A DNA stretch of 64,000 nucleotides from an uncultured bacterium (GTDB taxonomy: Bacteria; Bacillota; Clostridia; Lachnospirales; Lachnospiraceae), in the NCBI GenBank assembly GCA_948467735.1, contig CAOKFN010000014.1:24032-88031 (forward strand), given 5' to 3'. The position numbers and the translations under genes are program-made. Below the pieces are notes generated by a model. The model did not search any database. It saw only the letters and a list, made by a program, of their open reading frames with translations, and had not been told where the DNA came from. Below are positions 8,543 through 18,403 of this stretch, piece after piece. Numbering within the stretch: the first letter of the stretch is position 1; every line of letters starts with the position of its first letter.

Positions 8543-10492
8543 TCAAATACACAAATAATGTGATAGTCCCCTCTTCTCTAACAGAGCAATAACCTCTCCT
8601 TGATTCTTTTCGCTCAGGCAGAGGACAATCCCGCATTCTTCTGATATAGGTATCTGTGATAAATATTTCACTGGTTTTCCCTCTATTTCCTCCGGCCTGC
8701 TCTGCCCGTCGGTAACAATATACGCCTCTGCTTCCGGCAATAGCTTTCCATAACGGCGCGCTGACTCACCCGCCCCATAAATATATATCCTTGCATATTC
8801 TTTACGGAAATCTTCCAGCGCACCGAAAAACAGTTTCTCCTTCAAATCTTGAAAACTATGAAGCTCTCCCCATCTCTGCCTAAAAAGAACACCGATCCGA
8901 GTCAGGTAATGCTGCATATTTACTTCGTTCATAGACGCATATTCCGCGCTCTCCACAATTCCCGAATAAAAGCCTGCATCCTGAGCCAGTAAAATCGGCA
9001 GAAACGGAAGATAACGGCTGTCTACCGGTTTCATGCCCTTTAATTTTTTTAAAATGCATCCGCGAATCCAAAAATTATCCGTTATCCGAAACGGCGGCAG
9101 CTGTGCGGAAATCCGGCATGTCAGCCCTAATCGCTTCACGATATCAAGAACGCCCTCAAACGCCCCGTCCCACCCCTTTCCATATTCGCCGAAATACTTT
9201 CCAAAATTAGGCTGGGGCGGGGCCAGAAAACCCAGCCTCGGCTGCCGGACAAACTGCGCCAAAACCCCGCACACATGTCCGCCATCTTTTATCAGATTCT
9301 CCCACACATGATAGAAATAAGACTTTCCAACACAGCTGGGAGAAACGTCCGACGACATATCCGCATCATGCAGGACACATACAAAATCATAATCGCAGAA
9401 ATCCGCAAGCAGCTCCGCAGTCCTGTCATAAGATACCTTTTTGCATTTCAGTCCCTGATTCTGATACTCTGTTAAAAGCTCGCTTCTCTCCGCAAAAATA
9501 TGGACAGAAATATTTGACGGCAGCCCTGTCAGATATTCCGTCACATATTCCGCAGACCCGAAATATGAAACCAATACCACCAGCGCCGTTTTTCCCTGAA
9601 CACACAGCTTCTGCCCCGACGGAATTATATATTGAAGATGGAGGCTTCTCTGCAAATCCGTCATATTCATGGTGCGGATCAAATTCTCCCATATCATGTC
9701 CACATCATAATCCGTTTCCCTGTCTATATAGTCAAGGGACTGGCGCAGATTCTCCTGCGTCTGGCATATCAGACCATCCAACGTATTGTAAGAAAACGGC
9801 TGCCTCTTCAAAAACGGAAAGCCGCGCTTTCGGATTAATTCATAGGAAATAACCGCATACTGGAAATAATTATTGACCGTATTCACCGTGGAATTGTTGG
9901 CGTCAATATCTGCCAGCACGTCATATGTATACCCTAAATCGGCAAAATAAGAGGTAAACCTTTCTTCATGCAAAAAAATCACATTCTCAAAAGATTGATA
10001 AAAGGGCAGATTTTCCCAATACATACGGAACCGATTATCATGCAGCATTGTTTTTCGCACCACAAGAAAATACGTCTGGATATATTCCGAAAATCCCCTT
10101 CTCCCGCCGCCCTTCACTTCCCCATGCTTGGCCAGTCCCCAAAAGTCCGCATTCTTTGCTTCCATCTGCCCAAACACTGTTTTCATAGGACAGAAAGGGC
10201 CAAAAAAAGAATCATTCGCCAGAATCAGTTCCTCATACCGCAGTACCCTCTCCCAGCCAATAAAACCGCACAATGCCTCCTTAAAACCGCCTGCGTCAAA
10301 GCCAATATTTTCACGGTAGTAAATCTCGTCCGCATATTTCTCAAGAATTTCCGCGCCCCGGATCACTTTATCCTCATTGCAGACAACTATCAGCGTATCC
10401 GCACAGGTCCGCAGCTCCCTCAGCATATATCCAATATACCGGTCAACAATTTTTTCCTTATCATATGTCAGATAAATACAAAGTCTTTTCAA
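8543..10492 (-). CDS. RgpF-like rhamnan-synthesis family protein with C-terminal module
   Basis: 649 residues. The N-terminal ~280 residues match the rhamnan synthesis protein F family (LCIYLTYDKEK start, ENIGFDAGGFKEAL, ILANDSFFGPF), whose members act in rhamnose-containing cell-wall polysaccharide assembly in streptococci. A second RgpF-like stretch follows (~290-540), and the last ~95 residues are the shared module (IYIYGAGESARRYG). No ATG lies near the N terminus; a TTG at 10492 with AAGGA 11 bases upstream is the best start. In this cluster it probably adds deoxyhexose or acts on the growing chain; the exact reaction is inferred from family only. Confidence 0.82.
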   Translation of the reverse strand: MKRLCIYLTYDKEKIVDRYIGYMLRELRTCADTLIVVCNEDKVIRGAEILEKYADEIYYRENIGFDAGGFKEALCGFIGWERVLRYEELILANDSFFGPFCPMKTVFGQMEAKNADFWGLAKHGEVKGGGRRGFSEYIQTYFLVVRKTMLHDNRFRMYWENLPFYQSFENVIFLHEERFTSYFADLGYTYDVLADIDANNSTVNTVNNYFQYAVISYELIRKRGFPFLKRQPFSYNTLDGLICQTQENLRQSLDYIDRETDYDVDMIWENLIRTMNMTDLQRSLHLQYIIPSGQKLCVQGKTALVVLVSYFGSAEYVTEYLTGLPSNISVHIFAERSELLTEYQNQGLKCKKVSYDRTAELLADFCDYDFVCVLHDADMSSDVSPSCVGKSYFYHVWENLIKDGGHVCGVLAQFVRQPRLGFLAPPQPNFGKYFGEYGKGWDGAFEGVLDIVKRLGLTCRISAQLPPFRITDNFWIRGCILKKLKGMKPVDSRYLPFLPILLAQDAGFYSGIVESAEYASMNEVNMQHYLTRIGVLFRQRWGELHSFQDLKEKLFFGALEDFRKEYARIYIYGAGESARRYGKLLPEAEAYIVTDGQSRPEEIEGKPVKYLSQIPISEECGIVLCLSEKNQGEVIALLEKRGLSHYLCI

Positions 10493-10551
10493 TATAAACG
10501 ATTCCTTCCCATCGGCCGTTTGAGCGTTTCAATAGGGCCGGCTGATTATCA

Positions 10552-11742
10552 TCAATAAAATCCTTTTCTTTTCCTCCATACTATTTTTTCCGCCTTAACG
10601 CCGCCTTCCAATAACATCTCTTTCACTTTTTCCGCAGTTTTTTCATCGTTAATCCCTATGACAATATAGTCAAAATTCCTACGCAGTGCATCCTCCAAAG
10701 CCTCCACCGGCAGTCCGAACTTCTGCATCTCAATATAGTTCTTATCGGCCCATCCAACCACCTCCGCATATTCCATGCTTTGCAGGCACTTCCAATAGGA
10801 ACGTCCCATTGTTCCGGCTCCATAAAGAACAATTTTACTATTTTGGGGGACGTCCTCATACGGAAACAAATACGCGATTTCCCTCAAATCAAATCCAAAC
10901 AGACTTTCTATGGCCGGACGCATAAAACATTTGACATAATAATCCACCTGAGCCTTCATTTTATGTTCCAGCCCGATTTTCTTTACTTCTGCCATAAGAT
11001 AGTTTTTCAACCGAAACAGTTTTTCAAATACATCCAGCCCATAGGTATGATTGGCCGAGCCGCAGCGCTGTATATAGTGATACCAAGCTTGATTGATTAT
11101 TGCTATTTTGTCTGCCCTCGCCGCCAGCACATATACTATCGCTCCGTCCTCTCCCAAAGTCAGTTGTATATCCATATTTTTTATCGCTTTTTCTATTTTT
11201 GCGCTGCAAAACAATTTATTACAGACAGACGCTGTCAACCCTTGTATGCCCGCATTTATGTCATATGCCGCTCTTGGCAGTATGTCCCTTCGTATAGACT
11301 CTTTTTCATATACTCCTTCCAATACACTGTCTAATATAACTTTTTTTTCTTTCTCCCATTCATAAATCAATCCTGATGTAACCATGTCAGGCTTTTCTTT
11401 CATATAAACAGACATCATATGCTCATACATATTATGCTCAATCCAGTCGTCCCCGTCTACAAATGCAATAACTTCACCTTCTGCAATCTCTACTCCCGAC
11501 TTTCTTGCGGATACCACCCCCTGATTTTGTTTATGGCACACTCTTATCCGTCTGTCTTTTAAAGCGTATGTATCGCAGATTTCTCCGGAACCGTCTGTGG
11601 AACCGTCATCAATCAGCAGAATCTCCAAATTATCATATGTCTGCCCCATAACGCTTTCAATACACCTGCCTAAATAGGGGGCAGTATTATATATGGTTAT
11701 AATGACCGTCAGCAGGATATCGCTTTTGAACATATCTTTCAT
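10552..11742 (-). CDS. Family 2 glycosyltransferase with C-terminal Rossmann-like module
   Basis: About 396 residues. GT2 core with LTVIITIYNTAPYLGRCI, LLIDDGSTDGSGEI and AFVDGDDWIEH, then a helical linker and a C-terminal module (IVLYGAGTMGRSYWK, WADKNY). The ATG at 11742 was taken as start; a GTG at 11772 and an ATG at 11733 are also in frame and none has a clearly better ribosome site. Close in layout to the genes at 7351 and 17163. The upstream FkbM-like gene ends at 11799, leaving a 56-base gap. Confidence 0.88.
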   Translation of the reverse strand: MKDMFKSDILLTVIITIYNTAPYLGRCIESVMGQTYDNLEILLIDDGSTDGSGEICDTYALKDRRIRVCHKQNQGVVSARKSGVEIAEGEVIAFVDGDDWIEHNMYEHMMSVYMKEKPDMVTSGLIYEWEKEKKVILDSVLEGVYEKESIRRDILPRAAYDINAGIQGLTASVCNKLFCSAKIEKAIKNMDIQLTLGEDGAIVYVLAARADKIAIINQAWYHYIQRCGSANHTYGLDVFEKLFRLKNYLMAEVKKIGLEHKMKAQVDYYVKCFMRPAIESLFGFDLREIAYLFPYEDVPQNSKIVLYGAGTMGRSYWKCLQSMEYAEVVGWADKNYIEMQKFGLPVEALEDALRRNFDYIVIGINDEKTAEKVKEMLLEGGVKAEKIVWRKRKGFY

Positions 11743-11798
11743 CTGTCTACCATCCGTTTTATTCCTCTGCACAGAATATAAATCTATTTTTTACTATA

Positions 11799-12779
11799 TC
11801 ATTCCACCATATGCCGATACTTCCTATCGACGAAGATACCGTTATATCTATCGTTCATATACAACAGATATCCCTCTGCTGTCAGCAGATCAACGATTCT
11901 CTGATAATACCCATCCTTCTCCGGATATCCGGCATTCAATTCCACAATCATAATCTTAGGGCGGTATCTCTGGAAATCCAGCGCGCTCAACGCCTCCAAA
12001 TCATACCCTTCAATGTCTATGGAAAGCAGGTCGCACATTCCCTCCCCCAGTAGTTCAAATACTTCGTTGATATGAATCGCGGGAACCGTTACTTCCTTGA
12101 CAATGGGATATTCCGCCCAATCCTTATTTTCTTCCACATGATTCCTTACCAGCGATGACAGTCCCAGCGATTTGCTGATATGAAATGTCACTTCCGTGTC
12201 ATCCCCCGCATAAACCGCTTTGTTTATAATAGTATCCCTCTCCCTTACTCTTGCTATATTGTCTATCAAGTCAGGATTAGCTTCAACCAGAATTCCCGAC
12301 GCGCCTCTCTTATAAAAATAATAGGTATTATTTCCGGAGACAGGATCACATACGCCCAGCTCAATATACCTCATTGAACCGTAAGATATTTTCAGCTTGT
12401 CACGAAGCATGTCAACCAAATAATCTTCCCCTTCCGAATAAGATACCCCTTTCAGCGGTTCGATTCCCCATAATAGATTATACTCTTTTTCATGAGCAAA
12501 AACCTTTATGTATTCCTCCTCTATCCCCATTCTTTTTAAAGATTCTATGATTTCCGAGGCGTATATTGAGGATGTAATAAGGATGTAATCAAACGCGCCG
12601 GACAGCCTTTTTGCCGCTAATTCTTCCAGCAGTATTATCTTCTCTCTCTTTTCGGCCGACAGCGCTGCGGACTTCTCTTTATCCGCATCACAGTACCCGA
12701 CAATATCATACATTTTTTCAAGCGCCTTTTGATGCTTTATACAGCTTTTTCCCAATCCATATATTACCACTTTATCCAT
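11799..12779 (-). CDS. FkbM-family methyltransferase with N-terminal Rossmann-like module
   Basis: 326 residues. Residues 1-~95 are the shared module (VVIYGLGKSCIKHQ, GYCDADKE). Residues ~125-326 are an FkbM-type SAM-dependent methyltransferase: YIELGVCDPVSGN as the SAM-binding glycine region, ILVEANPDL, and LLSIDIEGYDLEAL. FkbM enzymes methylate hydroxyl groups of sugars or polyketides, so O-methylation of a glycan residue, perhaps a chain-capping step, is likely. Six bases separate it from the upstream radical SAM gene. The target hydroxyl is unknown. Confidence 0.88.
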   Translation of the reverse strand: MDKVVIYGLGKSCIKHQKALEKMYDIVGYCDADKEKSAALSAEKREKIILLEELAAKRLSGAFDYILITSSIYASEIIESLKRMGIEEEYIKVFAHEKEYNLLWGIEPLKGVSYSEGEDYLVDMLRDKLKISYGSMRYIELGVCDPVSGNNTYYFYKRGASGILVEANPDLIDNIARVRERDTIINKAVYAGDDTEVTFHISKSLGLSSLVRNHVEENKDWAEYPIVKEVTVPAIHINEVFELLGEGMCDLLSIDIEGYDLEALSALDFQRYRPKIMIVELNAGYPEKDGYYQRIVDLLTAEGYLLYMNDRYNGIFVDRKYRHMVE

Positions 12780-12785
12780 TTTTCT

Positions 12786-13910
12786 CTACCCCATCCACAT
12801 ATAGTCTCCCATATCCTTCTGCTTTGACTGGCTCCAGTCCATGGATATGGAATCTTCCTCCGATAGAAACAGACACTGATCACAGGCTTTCCTAACCTTA
12901 TGCAGTTCCTCCAACAGCTTATCATAGGTGAGATTCTCATCATAAATATCAATCAGCCCATCCTGATCATCCATATTCTGGCCAAAGTATTCATTATAAT
13001 ATTTCATATACGCTATGGGAGGGCATACGGCCAGACGCCCTTCATATAGGTTCGGACAAGAACAGTTTATCCTTCTTGCCCCCCCCATATGGCCTCCTTT
13101 CTTATCAAATGTATATGCAAATTCATAAATCGGCTCCGAAAAACTGATATCAATTCCCAGACCTTTTACATAAGCCGCAATCTCGTTTATCCTGTTTAAT
13201 ATGGGCGGATAAGAAGATACCAATATTCTCGCATGGTTCCTCCGAAAAGCCTCTATGACATCCGGTTCCATTTTCATCAACAGCAGCCCGTTTGTGGCAA
13301 CCCCAATATCGGAAAACGGATACATTTCCCTCGTCACATCGATATATCTGCCCAATTCCTTATTCAGAAAAGGTTCGCCGCCCAGTATATGAATTTTGTC
13401 AATATATGGAACAATTTTCTTCATCTGAGCCAAATCTCTTTTCACCGTTTCATAATCCGCAAACTTCTCCCCTTGGACCAGAGGCGCAAAATGGACGCAT
13501 CCTTTACAATTTAAGTTGCAGTGATCCGCCGTATGATATTCCATATAGGGAAGCCGCTTATAGTCTTCGTATGCACATATATTCTTTTTCGCCGGCTCGA
13601 CGTAAAATTCAGGTTTTGCAATCCATATATCGCTTTTCTTTATGCCTAAGCAGACTGCTTCCTTTACCATCCTCTGCATTAACGGCGCATCAATTTCGCA
13701 TGTAAGAATCACTTTATCTATTTTATTTTCCCTATACAAATCCGCCGTCTGAAAGATAGAAAAAACAGGATATCCCTTTTCCACGCTTCCCCACAATTTC
13801 GTATCTTTATCGGTAAAACCGCAGATTTCTATGTCCTTGACGCCCTGCAGTCCTTCAGCAAGCTCACTCTTTCCGCGCCCATACCTTTTTATTACTATAC
13901 GCTCCATCAT
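12786..13910 (-). CDS. Radical SAM protein with divergent N-terminal module
   Basis: 374 residues. The cluster-binding motif CNLNCKGC has its cysteines at 131, 135 and 138, the CxxxCxxC pattern of radical SAM enzymes, followed by ILGGEPFLNKEL and ATNGLLLM strands. Cysteines near the C terminus (SCPNLYEG, CDQCLF) could hold an auxiliary cluster. The first ~95 residues resemble the shared module but its glycine motif is degraded (IKRYGRGKSE). Its start overlaps the stop of the next radical SAM gene as ATGA (13907-13910). A radical chemical step such as epimerisation or dehydrogenation of a sugar is possible; the substrate is unknown. Confidence 0.85.
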   Translation of the reverse strand: MMERIVIKRYGRGKSELAEGLQGVKDIEICGFTDKDTKLWGSVEKGYPVFSIFQTADLYRENKIDKVILTCEIDAPLMQRMVKEAVCLGIKKSDIWIAKPEFYVEPAKKNICAYEDYKRLPYMEYHTADHCNLNCKGCVHFAPLVQGEKFADYETVKRDLAQMKKIVPYIDKIHILGGEPFLNKELGRYIDVTREMYPFSDIGVATNGLLLMKMEPDVIEAFRRNHARILVSSYPPILNRINEIAAYVKGLGIDISFSEPIYEFAYTFDKKGGHMGGARRINCSCPNLYEGRLAVCPPIAYMKYYNEYFGQNMDDQDGLIDIYDENLTYDKLLEELHKVRKACDQCLFLSEEDSISMDWSQSKQKDMGDYMWMG

Positions 13911-15616
13911 TCCTGCCTTTCTTCCCCACGGGAACTATCGAACAAATCCGGCACTTTTCGTTCTAATTCCCACATATAATAGTTTTGTACGTTATCGGTA
14001 TCTTTCACCTGTCTATGGCTGCTGCGTATTGTGCCCATATCAACAATTGGCTGATTCATAATCGGCTTGTCCAAAACTTCCTGTAACTCCGCCTTCGGCG
14101 TTATCCCATCTTCTTCCATCATGCTGACTTCCCTGAATTCAGCCTCCGTATAGGTTCCCCAGTTCAGAATCTTAGTAAAGAACACTTCGTCCGCCCCCAG
14201 CTCCAGCCCCCATTTCACAAAGTCCGTCATCTCCCTGTAATTTGCCTTCTGCACTACAAAATTCATTCTAAAATAGGAAAGGTCTCCTTTTTTACGAAGC
14301 TGCGACGCAAACAGCATGTTTTTCTGCAATTGTTCAAAGCTGCCCCCGCGGCGAATCTTTTCATAAGTTTCTTTGGACGCCGCGTCAATGGATACCGTCA
14401 GCATCACTTTCATATTCTCCCCGCGCTTTATGCTGTTCCAGTTATTCTCTGTAAAAAGCGTCCCGTTTGTCAATAAACGAAGCTGCTTGATATGTTCCAT
14501 CCGCTCATTGGTGTATACCTGTTTATAAGCCTGACTGGCAAATACCTCCCCGTTCCCGGCCAATATCAGAAATTCACAATCCGGCAGCAGTTCGTCCACT
14601 GCTGCTTTCGCGTAACCCTGCACCTTTTGCAGCGCCTCGCCCTTGGCAATGCGAAGCTCATGCCGACAGGTCACGCATTTTAAATTGCATGTCTCGTCAT
14701 AGCCAAGCAGTACCGTGCTTGGCTTTTTTTCCATGGGAGAATATCTTACATCAATCTCTTGATTTTCCGATGGCTTTCTTCCAATAAAAAGCGGGCACAT
14801 ATCCTTTTTGCAGAAAGAATATGTCCGGTTCTGTAAGGATAGGCACAAAATCTTATGAATTGCACCCTGCCATATTTCGTTAAATCCACGTTTATGGATA
14901 TTACCAATCGCAATATCCACAAATGTGGTGCAGCAGCTGTGAATCGCGCCCTCGTTTCCCAATTCCGCATGATTGAGCATCGTATCACATTGAAAATCAT
15001 AGCGCTCTTTCTCAAATATAGTCTCTCTCAGCAATTCCGACGGAATCCACATAATCTCCTGAGAATTGCAGAAATCTTTATATTCCTCCAACCCTTCCGC
15101 CTTAAGCCTGTTCTTGATTTCTCTGTCATCGGCGGCTGCTATTATAATAAACTGCTCCTTCCAATCCTGAATCTCCGAAGGCTCCTTAATCGGAATCCCA
15201 TAAAAAGCTTCCTGTTTTTTATAGCTGTCAATATATAGTTCAACAGTATATCGTTTATTCCATATCCTGAACGCCTCCGCCCTCCTCCCGGTTCCCCATA
15301 CGGCAATTTTTTTCCGCTCCGGATTGAGCGCCAAATCGTCCAATTCATAAAACATATCTTCTTCATAAATAAATTCAATCCCTTGACGCAGCCCCATCTG
15401 TTCCAATTTTTTTCTTTTCGCTTCTTTATCAAAATCACATAAGATGAGCTTATCCCATTCTGTCCTGCGCTCATGAAAGTCCTTTATGGAATATACCTGT
15501 CTTCCCATAAATTCCATTCCGCCTGATTCATCAAAGAAACACACGACGTCCAGCTTATCAAAAACATACAAAAAGTCTTTTGCGACACGGTTTACCCCAT
15601 AAATTGCATATCTCAT
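13907..15616 (-). CDS. Radical SAM protein with two N-terminal modules and a SPASM-like region before the core
   Basis: 569 residues. Two tandem Rossmann-like modules come first (YAIYGVNRVAKD at 3-14; IAVWGTGRRAEAF at 104-116). A cysteine-rich stretch (C210, C228, C229, C258, C269, C274) with an IGNI...EIW pattern resembles a SPASM auxiliary-cluster domain, but lies before the radical SAM core (C310, C314, C317), whereas SPASM normally follows it. The core continues with LILAGNGE and LLTNGTLF. AGGGAG precedes the ATG at 15616. It pairs by ATGA overlap with the radical SAM gene downstream, so the two probably act together. Function unknown. Confidence 0.8.
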   Translation of the reverse strand: MRYAIYGVNRVAKDFLYVFDKLDVVCFFDESGGMEFMGRQVYSIKDFHERRTEWDKLILCDFDKEAKRKKLEQMGLRQGIEFIYEEDMFYELDDLALNPERKKIAVWGTGRRAEAFRIWNKRYTVELYIDSYKKQEAFYGIPIKEPSEIQDWKEQFIIIAAADDREIKNRLKAEGLEEYKDFCNSQEIMWIPSELLRETIFEKERYDFQCDTMLNHAELGNEGAIHSCCTTFVDIAIGNIHKRGFNEIWQGAIHKILCLSLQNRTYSFCKKDMCPLFIGRKPSENQEIDVRYSPMEKKPSTVLLGYDETCNLKCVTCRHELRIAKGEALQKVQGYAKAAVDELLPDCEFLILAGNGEVFASQAYKQVYTNERMEHIKQLRLLTNGTLFTENNWNSIKRGENMKVMLTVSIDAASKETYEKIRRGGSFEQLQKNMLFASQLRKKGDLSYFRMNFVVQKANYREMTDFVKWGLELGADEVFFTKILNWGTYTEAEFREVSMMEEDGITPKAELQEVLDKPIMNQPIVDMGTIRSSHRQVKDTDNVQNYYMWELERKVPDLFDSSRGEERQE

Positions 15617-15627
15617 TCTATATCTCC

Positions 15628-17151
15628 CTAAACGCTCTCCATGATAATCTCTTCCAGCGAAACAACATTGGTATATCCCCGTTCTGTTAATTGCGCCTGT
15701 ATTTCTGAAAACGCATATGCGGCAGTCACCACTATCATGTCCGCTTCCGGAAAATCATCTTCCGGAGAATATACCTTGATGCCCGTATGCAGCGCATCCG
15801 CCTTTCGGTCAATCGCGAACGCCGCCTTAACCGAACCGTTTTCCAATTCCCTCAACAAATGCCTGCCCAATATTCCCACTCCGTAAACAGCGATAGAACG
15901 TATATTTCTATCGATAAAATATTGTTCCAGCAATATGCCCTCTTCTTTCAGATAAAGCCATGCGTCTAAAACTCTCCAATAGCTCTCGTACTTTGCGCAT
16001 TTTGCCGCCCAGAATTCCTCTTCCTTTGCAGATCCGCGGTCATTTTCCAAAACGGCCGCCTTATATTTATCAAGATAGGAAGCATAATTTCTTTTGGCAT
16101 ATTGTACTGCTTCCAAATAGCCATACTCATACTTCATATCCGGCTCCAGATACATCCCTTCGCCCCATTCGTTCCATGCGTTTAAAAATGTGAATTCTTT
16201 TCCCGCCGCTTCGTTTTTTGCCATCAATTCTGCCAGATATATTTTAAATTTATCCGGCGACGCGTGTTCAATGATAATTCCTTCCCGACCGCGCCTTGGC
16301 GTGTCATCATAATCTAGAAACCCCCCGTAAACTGTATTGGTGTTTTGAGATTGGAATTCCAATATTTCCTTCCACACTGCGTCATAATCCAGCTTTAAAA
16401 CGCCCTTTCTGTCCGGACTCTTATCGCTCATTGCGGACATAGTACGCTGGGGTTCATGGTATAGTACCGCGTCCAAACATTTATCTACTCTTTGATTACT
16501 GTTTGCCCCAACGATATACAAGCCCTCAAAACCATTTTCTACAGCCCACATCCTCCATTTTTTCAACATATCGTTGATACATGGAATCAGGGCCGTCTTA
16601 TATATTAAAAAAACCGGCCTGCCGTCTATTTTGATGTACCTGTCATCTTTAAAAAAAGGCATCAGATAATCAAAGTGCCGCTTCCATTGTTCCTCACCCC
16701 CGTACTTCTGCTCCAGAAGAACTCCCGTCCCCTGCCCCGGCGCTTCGTTTTCAAAAGTATTCGCCCACGGATTTTTATTTCCTATGCGGCTCCATGTGCG
16801 CGCCCAGCTTTCGTTCGCCCAGCAGAAGCAAAACGGCATGGCGATCTCTTTCCATCGCAATAGATTCTGGGCGGGCTTTTCTAAAACCTGCCTTCCGTCC
16901 TTAAACCAATAATGATAAAAGCACTGCCCATCCACCTCATATTTTTTCATTAAGTCAGCCTGCCAAATCATTGTCTCCTTTTCTAAGAGGTTGTAATAAT
17001 TATGATTGAATGGAATTCGCGGCTGATATTGGTCGGAATATATTTTTTCCGCGTTTTTTACAGCGGTCCACTCCGTAAAGCCTTCGCCCCACCATTCATC
17101 ATTTTCTTTTGTCCGGTGAAACTGTGGAAGATACATTGATATAATTTTCAT
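15628..17151 (-). CDS. WbsX-like (GH99-like) glycan protein with C-terminal module
   Basis: 507 residues. The N-terminal ~365 residues match the WbsX family found in O-antigen and capsule clusters: start MKIISMYLPQFHRTKEND, WWGEGFTEWTAVKNA, CFYHYWFKDGR, FCWANESWARTW and NAWNEWGEG. The fold is related to family 99 glycoside hydrolases, and members are annotated either as glycosyltransferases or as lipopolysaccharide-modifying enzymes. The C-terminal ~90 residues are the shared module (IAVYGVGILGRHLL). AAAGGA stands seven bases before the ATG. The role here, transfer or trimming, is not decidable from sequence. Confidence 0.88.
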   Translation of the reverse strand: MKIISMYLPQFHRTKENDEWWGEGFTEWTAVKNAEKIYSDQYQPRIPFNHNYYNLLEKETMIWQADLMKKYEVDGQCFYHYWFKDGRQVLEKPAQNLLRWKEIAMPFCFCWANESWARTWSRIGNKNPWANTFENEAPGQGTGVLLEQKYGGEEQWKRHFDYLMPFFKDDRYIKIDGRPVFLIYKTALIPCINDMLKKWRMWAVENGFEGLYIVGANSNQRVDKCLDAVLYHEPQRTMSAMSDKSPDRKGVLKLDYDAVWKEILEFQSQNTNTVYGGFLDYDDTPRRGREGIIIEHASPDKFKIYLAELMAKNEAAGKEFTFLNAWNEWGEGMYLEPDMKYEYGYLEAVQYAKRNYASYLDKYKAAVLENDRGSAKEEEFWAAKCAKYESYWRVLDAWLYLKEEGILLEQYFIDRNIRSIAVYGVGILGRHLLRELENGSVKAAFAIDRKADALHTGIKVYSPEDDFPEADMIVVTAAYAFSEIQAQLTERGYTNVVSLEEIIMESV

Positions 17152-17162
17152 GATAATTTCCT

Positions 17163-18371
17163 TTATTCCTTATACTCATTGCGCAAAAAAGAACCGCTCC
17201 ATGAATCAGCTTCCCGATTAATAAAATCCATATCCATAAGGGCTATTTTATGCTCGTCTATTCCCATCCCGATTAAATCTCTTTTTATCTGCCGACTTAC
17301 CGATTGTTTCAGTACAGCCATGACAATATAATCAAACTTAACATTTTTAATACTCTCTACAGGCAGTACCTGTTCCGAATCATACATGCTCCAATTACGG
17401 TCTACCCACGCCTCAATATCGCGGCTTCCCTGTGTCTTTATTTTGGAGTACATTTCTGTTCCGCATTGTCCGGCGCCATATATGACTATCTTTAAATTTT
17501 TATGTACGCCACTATAGGGAAATAATTCCTCATATTTATCCAAAAAGTAATCATATCCCCCCATCATCATATCTCGAATTACCATATACCCCAGCTGACG
17601 ATAAGCTTCTTTGGACAGCCCTTTTTCTCTATATAAATTCGCCATATTTTGAAATAATAATTTTTGAGATTCGATATTGCTTTTATTATGCACATTGGTA
17701 AAGGAGTTTTCATTTACTCTGTAAAAATAAAGCGACTCCCGCATGACATAGACCTTGGGCGAATTTAAGCATGCAGCGGCAAGCCATGCGAAATCTTCCG
17801 AATAATTGATTCTGTCATCAATCAGCGATATGCTTTCTCTAATTTTATCCTTGCAAAACAACGCCGTATATAAGGTGCCCGGGATCCTGCCGCAGAAACA
17901 ATCTTCCTGTAAAAAGAAATGTGATATAAGGTATTTTCCATCATACATACCCGTCATATCGGACGCTTGAGATATTACTGTCCCATCAGCATACGCTTTA
18001 TGGAATTCACATATTACAATATCCGATGAATACTTTTGTATGATGCGAAACATTTTTTCATACATCGTACTATCTATCCAGTCGTCCGCATCCACAAATC
18101 CAATATATGTTCCCGCCGCTTTTTCCACTCCCAGCCTGCGCGCCGAGCTCTGCCCGCCATTTTTCTTAGTATAAACCCTTACGCGCAAATCCTGAACTGC
18201 ATATGCAAGGCACATTCCATAGGAATGATCCGTTGATCCATCGTCGATAAAAATAATCTCCAGATTTTGATAGGTCTGTACCCTAATACTTCCAAAACAT
18301 TGGTTCAAATAATTTTCCGCATTATACACAGGAATTATGATACTGATTAAAGGGCTGTCATCCTCTTTCAT
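17163..18371 (-). CDS. Family 2 glycosyltransferase with C-terminal Rossmann-like module
   Basis: 402 residues. GT2 domain (ISIIIPVYNAENYLNQCF, IFIDDGSTDHSYG, GFVDADDWIDS), helical middle, C-terminal module from ~305 (IVIYGAGQCGTEMY, WVDRNW). The ATG at 18371 is chosen because GGAGG lies seven bases upstream; a longer reading to 18464 would run 60 bases into the upstream radical SAM gene. Similar in domain order to the genes at 7351 and 10552. Donor and acceptor are unknown. Confidence 0.9.
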   Translation of the reverse strand: MKEDDSPLISIIIPVYNAENYLNQCFGSIRVQTYQNLEIIFIDDGSTDHSYGMCLAYAVQDLRVRVYTKKNGGQSSARRLGVEKAAGTYIGFVDADDWIDSTMYEKMFRIIQKYSSDIVICEFHKAYADGTVISQASDMTGMYDGKYLISHFFLQEDCFCGRIPGTLYTALFCKDKIRESISLIDDRINYSEDFAWLAAACLNSPKVYVMRESLYFYRVNENSFTNVHNKSNIESQKLLFQNMANLYREKGLSKEAYRQLGYMVIRDMMMGGYDYFLDKYEELFPYSGVHKNLKIVIYGAGQCGTEMYSKIKTQGSRDIEAWVDRNWSMYDSEQVLPVESIKNVKFDYIVMAVLKQSVSRQIKRDLIGMGIDEHKIALMDMDFINREADSWSGSFLRNEYKE

Positions 18372-18403
18372 TTTCCTGCCTCCATCCCGCAGACATACAA
18401 TCG

